64,000 bases of DNA, taken from positions 1 through 64,000 of the forward strand of contig PGZH01000001.1 in assembly GCA_002840155.1 (NCBI GenBank), given 5' to 3'. The DNA is from Gammaproteobacteria bacterium HGW-Gammaproteobacteria-13 (GTDB taxonomy: Bacteria > Pseudomonadota > Gammaproteobacteria > Pseudomonadales > Pseudomonadaceae). The first letter of the stretch is position 1, and each line of letters opens with the position of its first letter. Shown piece by piece: positions 53,634 to 64,000 of this stretch. Below the pieces are notes generated by a model, which was not told where the DNA came from, ran no database searches, and saw only the letters and a program-made list of their open reading frames with translations. Made by a program: the position numbers and the translations under genes.

Positions 53634-55110
53634 AAGGGGCTCCTGATTGGCTGGGGGCGAACCATTGGTCGGCACGGGTCAGGCGGTAAGCATAGCCAGC
53701 CAGGCACAGGCTGCGCAGCCCCATAAAACTCAGAAAGGCCAGCCACAAGCCCTGGTTGCCCAGCGGTTGCAGGGCCCAGGCCAGCGGCAGGCTGAGCAGC
53801 AGCGCCAGAAGCATGGCATCGCGCATCTCGCGGGCACGGGTGGCGCCGATAAACAGGCCGTCGAGCAGGTAGCTCCACACCGCGATCAGCGGCAACAGGG
53901 CGAGGTACGGCAGGTAGGCGAACGCCGCCTCGCGCACCACCGCAATATTGGTCTGCAGGCTGATAAACCAGTGCCCGCCGAGGAGAAAGAACAGCGCAAA
54001 ACCCAGGCTGGCGAGCAGCGACCAGCCGCCGGCGACGATCAGCGTACGCTTTAGTGCACTGCGATCTCGGGCGCCCAACGCATGCCCGCATAGCGCTTCC
54101 AGCGCATGGGCTAGGCCATCGAGGGCATGAGCGGCGAGCAGCAGGCCGTTGAGCAGCAGCGCGTTGGCCGCCACTGTGGCATCGCCCAGACGGGTGCCCT
54201 GCACGGTGATCAGAAAGAACACCGCCTGCAGCGCCAGGGTGCGAATAAAGATGTCGCGGTTTACCGCCAGCAACGGCCGCCAGTTCAGCCAGCGGCGCAG
54301 TGCTGCCCAGTCCAGCGTGCCGGCATAGGCCCGCAGAGCGCGGCGGGCCAGGTACAGGCCGAGCAGAGCGCCGCTCCATTCGGCAATCACCGAGGCCCAT
54401 GCCGCGCCGGCCACGCCCCAGTGCAGGCCGAGGACAAACAGCAGATCGAGGGCGACATTCAGCAGGTTGGTGGTCAGCAAAATGGCCAGCGGCCCGCGTG
54501 CGTTCTGCGTGCCCAGCAGCCAGCCAACCAGGGCATAGGTGGCCAGCGCGGCGGGCAGGCCGAGCAGGCGGATATACAGGTAGCTACGCGCCAACTCATC
54601 GAGCTGCGCCGAAGGCTGCATCAGCGCCAGTGCGGCGCTGCTCAAGGGGATGGCCAGGCTGATCAGCACTATCGCCAGCAGCACGCCGAGCAGCAAACCC
54701 TGCAGCAGCACCTGACGCAGCGCGCTGCCATCACCGCGCCCCGCCGCCTGGGCACTGAAACCGGTGGTGCCCATCCGCAGAAAACCCACTGCCCAGGTCA
54801 GCAGGGTGTACAGGCTACCGCCGACGGCCACCGCAGCCAGTTGATGGGCATGCGGCAGATGGCCGATCACTGCGCTGTCGACCAGTGCCACCAGCGGCAC
54901 CGAGAGGTTGCAGAGGATCATCGGCGCAGCCAGCGCCCAGACCCGTTTGTGGGTCGGCGTATGCTGCCAGGCGTCGCGTACGGCGTTTATCAAATGCGTT
55001 CTCAAACTTGCTTGGGGATAGCTGCAACGAAATGCGCGGGTGCGTGTCACAGGCGGGTTATTAAACACTGATCGACTGGCGTGCGCTGCCAAGCAATTTT
55101 GCGTGTGCAC
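53620..55110 (-). CDS. MATE family efflux transporter (DinF-like)
   Basis: A multidrug/toxin extrusion protein with twelve hydrophobic segments. Conserved MATE stretches include A-L-A-A-P-M-I-L-C-N-L-S-V-P-L-V-A-L-V-D-S near the first helix and G-T-T-G-F-S-A-Q-A-A-G. The frame is open from GTG 55110, but the first 35-40 residues are atypical; the true start is more likely a TTG near L36-L40 (L-R-T-H-L-I-N-A-V-R-D-A-W), giving about 457 residues. The substrate is unknown. It is translationally coupled to the diguanylate cyclase gene. Confidence 0.85.
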   Translation of the reverse strand: MHTQNCLAAHASRSVFNNPPVTRTRAFRCSYPQASLRTHLINAVRDAWQHTPTHKRVWALAAPMILCNLSVPLVALVDSAVIGHLPHAHQLAAVAVGGSLYTLLTWAVGFLRMGTTGFSAQAAGRGDGSALRQVLLQGLLLGVLLAIVLISLAIPLSSAALALMQPSAQLDELARSYLYIRLLGLPAALATYALVGWLLGTQNARGPLAILLTTNLLNVALDLLFVLGLHWGVAGAAWASVIAEWSGALLGLYLARRALRAYAGTLDWAALRRWLNWRPLLAVNRDIFIRTLALQAVFFLITVQGTRLGDATVAANALLLNGLLLAAHALDGLAHALEALCGHALGARDRSALKRTLIVAGGWSLLASLGFALFFLLGGHWFISLQTNIAVVREAAFAYLPYLALLPLIAVWSYLLDGLFIGATRAREMRDAMLLALLLSLPLAWALQPLGNQGLWLAFLSFMGLRSLCLAGYAYRLTRADQWFAPSQSGAPYAQP

Positions 55111-55178
55111 ACTTAGTGGTCGGTTAGCGCCTCGACTATAGTGTCAGGCCTCTGCACCTACCCTTGTTGGAGCCCGCA

Positions 55179-58100
55179 ATGCCGAAGAATGGACTGCTTC
55201 TGGCACTTGTCCTGAGCCTGCTCAGCGCCTGTGATTCATCCACCCCTGGGCCCGCCGAAGTGACGGCCACCCAATCCTCCCCCGTGAGCAGCGAGGCTAC
55301 CAAGCCGGCGGTCGACCGCAAGGCGCTGGCCGAGCGTTACGCCGGCCGCGAACTGACCGTGGTGGATGTCTCGGAAGTGCAGCTCGATGGCGCCAGCACG
55401 CTGTCGATCAGCTTCTCGGTGCCGCTCGACCCCGAGCAGAAGCTCGCCGAACGCCTGCATCTGGTCGATAGCAAAAGCGGCAAGGTCGATGGCGCCTGGG
55501 AGCTGACCGACAACTTAATGGAGGTGCGCCTGCGTCATCTGGAGCCGCAGCGCAAACTGGTGCTGACCGTGGATGCCGGCCTGCTCGGGCTGAATGGCAA
55601 GAGCCTTGCCGCCGAGCAGGTGACCCGCCTGGAAACCCGCGACCTGCAAGCCAGTGTCGGCTTTGCCAGCCGTGGCTCCTTGCTGCCCACGCGCCTCGCC
55701 GAAGGCCTGCCGGTGATTGCGCTGAACGTCGACAAGGTGAATGTCGAGTTCTTCCGCATAAAATCCGAGTCGCTACCGGCCTTCCTCAACCGCTGGGGCC
55801 GCGCGAGCAATCTGGATAACTGGGAAGCCCGCAGCCTGCTGCCGATGGCCGATCTGGTCTATGGCGGCCGTTTCGATCTGAACCCTGCGCGCAATACCCG
55901 CGAAACCCTGCTGCTGCCGATTGCCGGCCTGGAGCCGTTCAAGCAGCCCGGCGTGTACCTGGCGGTGATGCGTGAAGCCGGCAGTTACAACTACTCACAG
56001 CCGGCCACGCTGTTCACCCTGAGTGATATCGGCCTGTCTGCGCGGCGCTACCAGAACCGTATTGATGTCTTCACCCAGGCTCTGGCCGGCGGTGATGCCC
56101 TGGGCGGTGTACGCCTGGAAATCCTCGATGCCGAAGGCAAGGTACTGGCCGAAGGTAAGACCGATGGTGCCGGCCATGGCGAACTACCGCTGCCGCCCAA
56201 GGCCGAAGTGCTGCTGGCCCATCAGGGTGAACAGACCAGCCTGCTGCGCCTGAATACTGCGGCGCTGGACCTGGCCGAGTTTGATATCGCCGGCCCCGTC
56301 GCCCACCCGTTGCAGTTCTTTGTGTTCGGCCCGCGTGATCTTTATCGCCCCGGCGAAACCGTGTTGCTCAATGGTCTGCTGCGCGACGCCGATGGCCGCG
56401 CGGTAAAAGCCCAGCCGGTAAATGTGGAAGTGCGCCGCCCGGATGAGCAGGTCAGCCGCAAATTCGTCTGGCAGGCCGATGACGCCGGCTTGTATCAGTA
56501 CCAGCTGCAACTGGCAGATGAGGCGCCGACTGGGCGCTGGCAACTGCTGTTCGACCTCGGCGATGGCCGCCAGCAGCTGTATGAGTTCTCCGTGGAAGAC
56601 TTCCTGCCGGAGCGCATGGCCCTGGAACTCAAGGGCAGCGACGTGCCTTACAGCCCGGCAGAAAATGCCCAGTTCGAGGTGACCGGACGCTACCTTTACG
56701 GCGCGCCGGCGGCGGGCAATCGTCTCAGTGGCCAGCTCTATGTGCGGCCGCTGCGTGAGGCGGTGGCGAGTTTGCCGGGTTATCAGTTCGGTTCGGTTAC
56801 CGAAGAAGAACTGAGCGAAGACATCGAGCTGGATGAAACCAGCCTGGACGAACAGGGCAAGGCCAGCCTGGATATCGAAAGCCGTTGGAGCGATGCCAAA
56901 TCGCCGCTGCGTTTGATCCTGCAAGCCAGCCTGCAGGAGTCCGGCGGCCGGGCGATTACTCGGCGGGTTATCCAGCCGGTCTGGCCAGCCGAGCGTCTGC
57001 CGGGTGTGCGCGGGCTGTTCGATGGCGAGGAAGTCGACGCCGACAGCCTGGCCGAGTTCGACGTGCTAGTGGCCGATGCCGAGGGCAACAAGCTGGCGGC
57101 TGATCAGCTCAGCGTGCGCCTGATCCGTGAGCGCCGTGACTACTTCTGGAACTTCTCCGAAAGCGATGGCTGGAGCCATAACTACACCGAGAAATTCCTT
57201 ACCCTCAACGAAGAAACCCTCAAGGTCGCTGCCGGCAGCACTGCCAAGATCAGCTTCCCGGTGGAGTGGGGCCCGTACCGCGTTGAGGTCATCGACGGTC
57301 AGACTGGCATGCTCAGCAGCATGCGCTTCTGGGCCGGCTACCGCTGGCAGGACAACGCCGACGGCGGCGCGGTGCGCCCGGATCAGGTCAAGCTGGCGCT
57401 GGATAAACCGGCGTACGTCGATGGCGACACCGCCCAGGTCACCGTCACCCCGCCTTCCGCGGGCAAGGGTTACCTGATGGTGGAGTCCAGCGAGGGGCCG
57501 TTGTGGTGGGAAGAGATCGAGGTGCCGGCTGAGGGCAAGACCTTCGACATCCCGATTGCCGAGGACTGGACGCGGCATGATCTGTATGTCAGCGCCCTGG
57601 TGATCCGTCCCGGCGAGCGCAAGAGCAACGCCACGCCTAAGCGTGCGGTCGGCCTGCTGCATCTGCCGCTGGACCGTGCGCCGCGCAAACTGGCGCTGAC
57701 CCTGACTGCTGCGGAAAAGATGCGGCCCAACCAGCCGCTGAAGGTCAAGGTGCAGGCGCGCAACGCCGACGGCAGTATCCCAAAACAGGCGCAGGTGCTG
57801 GTGGCCGCGGTGGATGTCGGCATCCTCAATATCACCGAGTACGCCACGCCCGATCCATTCGCCAACTTCTTCGGCCGCAAGGCCTATGGTGCGGATCAGT
57901 TGGATATCTACGGGCAACTGATTGAAGCCGGGCAAGGCCGGGTGGCCAAACTGGCCTTCGGTGGTGACGCGGCGCTGGCCGGTGGCGGCAAGCGCCCGGA
58001 TACCAGCGTGCTGATCGTCGCACTGCAGAGCCAACCGCTGGCGCTGAACGAGCAGGGTGAAGGCGAAGTCAGCCTGAATATCCCCGATTTCAACGGCGAG

Positions 58101-60101
58101 CTGCGCCTGATGGCGCAAGCCTGGACCGATGAGCATTACGGCATGGACGAAGGCAAAACGGTGGTCGCTGCGCCGCTGATCGCCGAGCTGTCCGCGCCGC
58201 GCTTCCTCGCTGGCGGTGATGAAACCACTCTGGCTCTGGACCTGAGCAACCTGTCCGGGCGCGAGCAGAAACTCGATGTACAACTTAGCGCCGAAGGTCA
58301 GCTGCGCCTGGCGCAGAACCCGGGTGCGGCAGTGGCGCCAATCACCCTGGTGGATGGTCAGCGCACCATTCTGCGCATCCCGGTCACCGCTCTGGGCGGT
58401 TATGGGCAAGGGCGTTTCAAGGTCAGCGTTAACGGCTTGGCCCTGCCCGGTGAGGATCTGCCGCCGTTCAGCCGTGAGTGGACGCTGGGCATTCGTCCGG
58501 CCTACCCGGCGCAGCTGCAGCACTTCCGTGCGGTGCTGAAAGACGAACCCTGGCTGCTACCGGCCAATGCCCTGAGTGCCTTCGAGACGGCAGGGCTGGA
58601 AGCACGGCTGGCGATTTCCAGTCGGCCGCCGCTGAACCTTGGCGAGCAGATTCGCGCGCTTAAAGCCTATCCATACGGCTGTCTGGAGCAGACCACCAGC
58701 GGTCTGTACCCGTCGCTGTATGCCGATGCCGCCACGCTGAAACGCCTGGGCGTGGAAGCCGAGCCGGATGAGCAGCGCAAGCGCTCCATCGAACTGGGCA
58801 TCGAGCGTCTGCTGAGCATGCAGCGTTACAACGGCAGCTTCGGCCTGTGGGGCGCCGACAGCGATGAGGAATACTGGTTGACCGCCTATGTCAGCGACTT
58901 CCTCCTGCGTGCCCGCGAGCAAGGCTTCGGCGTGCCGGAAGAGGCGCTGAAAAAGGCCAACGAACGCCTGCTGCGCTACCTGCAGGAGCGTCACCTGATC
59001 GAGGTCAACTACAGCGACAATGCCGAGCACAGCCGCTTTGCCGTGCAGGCCTACGCCGGTTACGTGCTGGCGCGCAGCCAGCAGGCGCCGCTGGGCGCCC
59101 TGCGCAGCCTGTACGAGCGGCGCAGCGATGCCCGCTCCGGCTTGCCGCTGGTGCACCTGGCCGTGGCCCTGCAGAAAATGGGCGACCAACCGCGTGCCGA
59201 CGAGCTGCTGACCGCTGGCCTGGCCCGTGGTCGTGAGAGCAACAACTGGCTGGCCGACTACGGCAGCCCGCTGCGTGATCAGGCGCTGATTCTGGCGCTG
59301 CTGGAAGAGCACGACCTGGCCGGCAACCGCCGTGAAGAGCGGCTGTTCAACTTGGCCGATGAAGTCTCCGGGCAACAGTGGTTGTCGACCCAGGAACGCA
59401 ACTCGCTGTACCTGGCCGGGCGCAACCTGTTGAGCAAGCCGGAACCGAGCTGGAGCGCAGCTCTGCAAAGCGGCAGCCTGGCCTTTGAGCTGAGCAATTC
59501 CCAGCCGGGCCTCAAGCTCGATGGCAGTGATCTGGCGGCGCCGCTGACTATCCGCAATGCAACAAGTAAACCGGGCGATACGCCGCTGTATCAGCAGCTG
59601 ACCCTCTCCGGCTACCCAAGCCAGGCCCCGGCGGCGGGAGGTGAAAACCTCAGCATCTACCGCGAATACTTAGGCATGGACGGTAAGGCGCTGGACCTGA
59701 GCAACTTGCAAAGCGGCGAGCTGGTGCTGGTGCACCTGGCCGTGGCGGCCAAGCAGCGGGTGCCTGATGCCCTGGTGGTCGACCTGCTGCCGGCGGGCCT
59801 GGAACTGGAAAACCAGAACCTGGCACAAAGCTCGGCCAGCCTGGACGACGCCAGCAGTGCGGTGAAGGAATGGCGTAAGTCGATGCAGAACGCGGCGATC
59901 AAGCACCAGGAGTTCCGTGGTGATCGCTACGTCGCCGCGCTGGATGTCAGCGGCTACGACACCACCCACCTGCTGTACCTGGCCCGCGCCGTCACCCCCG
60001 GCAGCTACCGCGTGCCGCCACCACAAGTGGAGTCGATGTACCGGCCGAACTGGCAGGCGCTGGGCGAAAGCCCAGGACGCTTAATCGTTAAAGAGCGCTA
60101 G
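55179..60101 (+). CDS. Bacterial alpha-2-macroglobulin lipoprotein
   Basis: A 1640-residue protease-trapping protein of the YfhM/MagD type. ATG 55179 (MPKNGLLLALVLSLLSACDS) gives a lipoprotein signal with lipobox L-S-A-C (Cys18, Asp at +2). Several macroglobulin domains follow (for example F-G-P-R-D-L-Y-R-P-G-E-T-V). The thioester motif C-L-E-Q is at about residue 1168 within Y-G-C-L-E-Q-T, so covalent trapping is possible, and the C-terminal domain ends near V-M-Y/S-M-Y-R-P-N-W. In many proteobacteria it pairs with pbpC for periplasmic defence; here two other genes lie between them. Confidence 0.94.
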   Translation: MPKNGLLLALVLSLLSACDSSTPGPAEVTATQSSPVSSEATKPAVDRKALAERYAGRELTVVDVSEVQLDGASTLSISFSVPLDPEQKLAERLHLVDSKSGKVDGAWELTDNLMEVRLRHLEPQRKLVLTVDAGLLGLNGKSLAAEQVTRLETRDLQASVGFASRGSLLPTRLAEGLPVIALNVDKVNVEFFRIKSESLPAFLNRWGRASNLDNWEARSLLPMADLVYGGRFDLNPARNTRETLLLPIAGLEPFKQPGVYLAVMREAGSYNYSQPATLFTLSDIGLSARRYQNRIDVFTQALAGGDALGGVRLEILDAEGKVLAEGKTDGAGHGELPLPPKAEVLLAHQGEQTSLLRLNTAALDLAEFDIAGPVAHPLQFFVFGPRDLYRPGETVLLNGLLRDADGRAVKAQPVNVEVRRPDEQVSRKFVWQADDAGLYQYQLQLADEAPTGRWQLLFDLGDGRQQLYEFSVEDFLPERMALELKGSDVPYSPAENAQFEVTGRYLYGAPAAGNRLSGQLYVRPLREAVASLPGYQFGSVTEEELSEDIELDETSLDEQGKASLDIESRWSDAKSPLRLILQASLQESGGRAITRRVIQPVWPAERLPGVRGLFDGEEVDADSLAEFDVLVADAEGNKLAADQLSVRLIRERRDYFWNFSESDGWSHNYTEKFLTLNEETLKVAAGSTAKISFPVEWGPYRVEVIDGQTGMLSSMRFWAGYRWQDNADGGAVRPDQVKLALDKPAYVDGDTAQVTVTPPSAGKGYLMVESSEGPLWWEEIEVPAEGKTFDIPIAEDWTRHDLYVSALVIRPGERKSNATPKRAVGLLHLPLDRAPRKLALTLTAAEKMRPNQPLKVKVQARNADGSIPKQAQVLVAAVDVGILNITEYATPDPFANFFGRKAYGADQLDIYGQLIEAGQGRVAKLAFGGDAALAGGGKRPDTSVLIVALQSQPLALNEQGEGEVSLNIPDFNGELRLMAQAWTDEHYGMDEGKTVVAAPLIAELSAPRFLAGGDETTLALDLSNLSGREQKLDVQLSAEGQLRLAQNPGAAVAPITLVDGQRTILRIPVTALGGYGQGRFKVSVNGLALPGEDLPPFSREWTLGIRPAYPAQLQHFRAVLKDEPWLLPANALSAFETAGLEARLAISSRPPLNLGEQIRALKAYPYGCLEQTTSGLYPSLYADAATLKRLGVEAEPDEQRKRSIELGIERLLSMQRYNGSFGLWGADSDEEYWLTAYVSDFLLRAREQGFGVPEEALKKANERLLRYLQERHLIEVNYSDNAEHSRFAVQAYAGYVLARSQQAPLGALRSLYERRSDARSGLPLVHLAVALQKMGDQPRADELLTAGLARGRESNNWLADYGSPLRDQALILALLEEHDLAGNRREERLFNLADEVSGQQWLSTQERNSLYLAGRNLLSKPEPSWSAALQSGSLAFELSNSQPGLKLDGSDLAAPLTIRNATSKPGDTPLYQQLTLSGYPSQAPAAGGENLSIYREYLGMDGKALDLSNLQSGELVLVHLAVAAKQRVPDALVVDLLPAGLELENQNLAQSSASLDDASSAVKEWRKSMQNAAIKHQEFRGDRYVAALDVSGYDTTHLLYLARAVTPGSYRVPPPQVESMYRPNWQALGESPGRLIVKER

Positions 60102-60104
60102 AAC

Positions 60105-60140
60105 GCACAAGGCCCGCCAAATTGGCGGGCCTTGTTGTTT
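60105..60140. terminator. Terminator after the macroglobulin gene
   Basis: AAGGCCCGCCA and TGGCGGGCCTT pair over 11 bp with a 3-base loop (60109-60133), followed by GTTGTTT. It separates the macroglobulin gene from the convergent small membrane gene. Confidence 0.85.
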
Positions 60141-60152
60141 AGTTGATGTGAT

Positions 60153-60446
60153 TTAACTGATCAGTCCACTGAGCAACCACAACCCCAGCACCAGCCAGAT
60201 CACCCCGGCAATGATCGAGCGGCGGATAAAGGCGCGTACCGCCAGGTACAGCAGCCAGAGACCGGCCAGCAGAATCACGATGCTGAGCAGTGATGGCGTC
60301 ACTCCCAATGCCTTGGACATGCCCGCGATAAAGCTGCTGACCGCGCCGCCGAGCATGCCGAAAAAGCCGCTCAAGCCTTCGACGATAAAGCGGATCACCG
60401 AGCCGACCGCCTCGCCCAGGGATTCAAAAAAACCTTCTACACCCAT
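60153..60446 (-). CDS. Small hypothetical membrane protein
   Basis: A 97-residue protein (MGVEGFFESLGEAVGSVIRF). The first half is amphipathic and Gly/Phe-rich with a possible membrane segment (F-F-G-M-L-G-G-A-V-S-S-F-I-A-G-M); two clear helices follow (S-I-V-I-L-L-A-G-L-W-L-L-Y-L-A-V and I-A-G-V-I-W-L-V-L-G-L-W-L-L-S-G). No known family is recognised. It lies between the macroglobulin and the M4 protease genes. Confidence 0.65.
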   Translation of the reverse strand: MGVEGFFESLGEAVGSVIRFIVEGLSGFFGMLGGAVSSFIAGMSKALGVTPSLLSIVILLAGLWLLYLAVRAFIRRSIIAGVIWLVLGLWLLSGLIS

Positions 60447-60554
60447 AGTTCTCGTTCCACTCGACTCTGCATTGATGGCTGCCGCGCGTCAGTGTGCCAG
60501 TCATTGGGCAGATTGGCAGCGTTACAGAGCATGAGCCGCCAGCGCTGGACATAG

Positions 60555-60588
60555 AAAAGCCCCTGCCTCAGCGAGGCAGGGGCTTGTG
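60555..60588 (-). terminator. Terminator of the M4 protease gene
   Basis: AAGCCCCTGCCTC and GAGGCAGGGGCTT form a 13-bp perfect stem with a 3-base loop (60557-60585). On the minus strand it is followed by TTTT, fitting a terminator 16 bases after the protease stop. Confidence 0.88.
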
Positions 60589-60600
60589 GTGTAGCGCGTT

Positions 60601-62438
<1,838 letters not shown>

Positions 62439-64000
62439 ATGCGTTCTGGGGCGGGTCGGTTGGTGGCAGCGCGCGCTGTTGTGCTGAGGTGTTTACGCCG
62501 TCCCTGGCTGGTTATTGCGCTGTGCCTGCTGCTGATTCTGGCGCTGGCCGACCGGCTATTTCCGTTGCCGTTACCAGGCGATGACCTGGCCCGTGTGGTG
62601 CTGGCCGAGGACGGTGCGCCGCTGTGGCGCTTTGCCGACCATGATGGCGTATGGCGCTATCCGGTCAGCCCCAGTGAGGTGTCGCCCTATTACCTGGACG
62701 CGCTGCTGACCTACGAGGACCGCTGGTTCTATCAGCACCCCGGAGTCAACCCGCTGGCCCTGGGCCGCGCGGCCTGGCAGAACCTCAGTGGCGGGCGTGT
62801 GCTGTCGGGTGGCAGCACGCTGTCGATGCAGGTGGCGCGCCTGCTGGATCCGCATGCGCGCAGCTATAGCGGCAAGCTCAAGCAACTGTGGCGCACGCTG
62901 CAGCTGGAGTGGCACCTGTCCAAGGATGAAATCCTTACCCTCTACCTCAATCGCGCGCCCTTTGGCGGCACGCTGCAAGGCGTGGCGGCGGCCAGCTGGG
63001 CCTATCTGGGCAAGTCGCCGAGCCAGCTGACCCGCGCCGAGGCGGCATTGCTGGCGGTACTGCCACAAGCGCCCAGCCGTTTGCGCCCGGATCGTCACCC
63101 TGAACGTGCCCAGGCAGCTCGTGACAAAGTGCTCAACCGCCTGGCCAGTTTCGAGGTATGGCCGCAGTCGGCGATCAACGATGCGCTGGAGGAACCGGTT
63201 TTGCTGGCTCCACGGCAGGAGCCACGCCTGGCGCCGCTGCTGGCGCGGCGCCTTAACACCCGCGGCAGTCCGCCACTGATTCGTACGACTATCGATGCCG
63301 CCTTGCAGCGCCGTCTGGAAGACCTGCTGCTGGGTTGGCGTGCGCGGCTACCGGAGCGTACCTCGGCGGCGATTCTGGTGGTCGAGCAGCCAAGCATGGC
63401 GGTGCGTGCCTACCTGGGCTCGGTGGATATCGGCGACGCCAAGCGCTTTGGCCATGTCGACATGATCAACGCCGTGCGCTCGCCCGGCTCGACCCTGAAG
63501 CCCTTTCTTTACGGCATGGCGCTGGATGAAGGGCTGATCCATTCCGAGTCGCTGCTGCAGGACGTGCCACGGCGTTATGGCGATTATCGACCGGGCAACT
63601 TTGCCGCCGGCTTCAGCGGGGCAGTGTCCGCCAGTGAGGCGCTGGCTACGTCCTTGAATCTGCCGGCTGTGCAACTGTTGGAGGCTTACGGGCCGAAGCG
63701 TTTTGCCGGTGAGCTGCGCAGCGCCGGGGTGCCCTTGCTGCTGCCGCCGTTGGCCGAGCCTAACCTGGCGCTGATTCTCGGCGGCGCCGGCAGCCGCCTG
63801 GAGGAACTGGTCAGCGGTTACAGCGCCTTTGCCCGTGGCGGCATGGCCGCGCGTCTGCGGTTTCAGCCGCAGGATGGGCTGCATGAGCGGCGCTTGCTGT
63901 CGCCCGGTTCGGCGTGGATTGTGCGGCGTATTCTCAGCGGCTAGGCGCGCCCGGATCGCGATCCGCGTGCGCAGTTGGTGCAGCGCCCGACCCTCGCCTG
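62439..64000 (+). pseudogene. pbpC: Penicillin-binding protein 1C, interrupted by an amber codon (3' end outside window)
   Basis: PbpC is a class A peptidoglycan synthase often encoded with alpha-2-macroglobulin. ATG 62439 (MRSGAGRLVAARAVVLRCLR) has GAGAGAGG upstream. After a membrane anchor (about residues 27-45) comes the transglycosylase (E-D-R-W-F-Y-Q-H-P-G-V; G-G-S-T-L-S-M-Q). The transpeptidase starts with S-T-L-K (S-P-G-S-T-L-K-P-F) and S-L-N. TAG at 63942-63944 stops the frame at 501 residues, yet the same frame continues beyond it with family-like sequence (A-R-P-D-R-D-P-R-A) to the window end. The K-T-G motif lies further on. A single change or a sequencing error at this codon would explain it; full-length PbpC has about 770 residues. 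Confidence 0.85.

Noticed and set aside
57066-58523. A 485-codon minus-strand open frame inside the macroglobulin gene
   Set aside because: Antisense to an intact coding frame with clear family motifs; composition (His/Gln/Arg-rich) is typical of a shadow frame.

Overview
The window is a high-GC gammaproteobacterial chromosome segment that I read as Pseudomonas. The ribosomal proteins are near-identical to Pseudomonas sequences I know, and long stretches keep the gene order of the P. aeruginosa chromosome: rpsJ...rplQ, ferritin, uvrA, MFS, ssb; oprG beside a zinc operon; nrdR-ribD-ribE-ribBA-ribH-nusB-thiL-pgpA; ispA-xseB. No tRNA, rRNA, CRISPR array, phage or insertion sequence was recognised.

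Region 1 (1-13.3 kb, plus strand) holds the S10, spc and alpha ribosomal operons plus secY and rpoA. It enters inside rpsJ. The striking feature is a series of short deletions in essential genes: the 5' end of rpsC, the rpmC/rpsQ junction, the middle of rpsH, the 5' end of rpsE, 9 bp in rpsM, and both ends of rpoA. Three of these genes are frameshifted. A living cell could not tolerate this in its only copies, so an assembly or consensus artefact is the leading explanation. Two terminator-then-promoter cassettes split the cluster (6.4 kb and 10.4 kb).

Region 2 (13.4-20.7 kb) carries FtnA-type ferritin, uvrA (convergent to it), a YajR-like MFS transporter, ssb, and two overlapping SDR genes, the first of which has lost its catalytic Tyr and Lys.

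Region 3 (20.7-32.6 kb) is the envelope and metal region. It contains oprG with an ANR-type box and a six-gene TonB module (DUF3450, TtpC-like ExbB, ExbB, ExbD, TonB, TPR protein). A divergent zinc operon follows (His-rich ZrgA-like protein, ABC ATPase, FtsX-type permease, DUF3299 protein) with a Zur-like box. A CnoX-type thioredoxin, a methyltransferase and a YbaY-type lipoprotein close the region.

Region 4 (32.7-42.7 kb) covers riboflavin biosynthesis and its neighbours: nrdR, ribD, an FMN riboswitch with a hairpin that can mask a Shine-Dalgarno, ribE, ribBA, ribH, nusB, thiL, pgpA, a solute-binding protein, a retropepsin-like protease, ribA, a small membrane protein and a BtuF-like protein.

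Region 5 (42.7-55.1 kb, minus strand) contains btuB under a cobalamin riboswitch, dxs, a single-chain 1095-residue acyl-CoA carboxylase inserted between dxs and ispA, ispA, xseB, a DUF2214 protein, a GAF-GGDEF diguanylate cyclase and a MATE transporter. Region 6 (55.2-64 kb) holds a giant alpha-2-macroglobulin lipoprotein, a small membrane protein, a LasB-like M4 protease, and pbpC broken by an in-frame amber codon near the window edge.

Short palindromic repeats of several families and three members of a MITE-like element occupy many intergenic gaps from 26 kb onward. One MITE-like copy supplies the last codons and stop of the GGDEF gene, and another abuts the btuF-like start codon.
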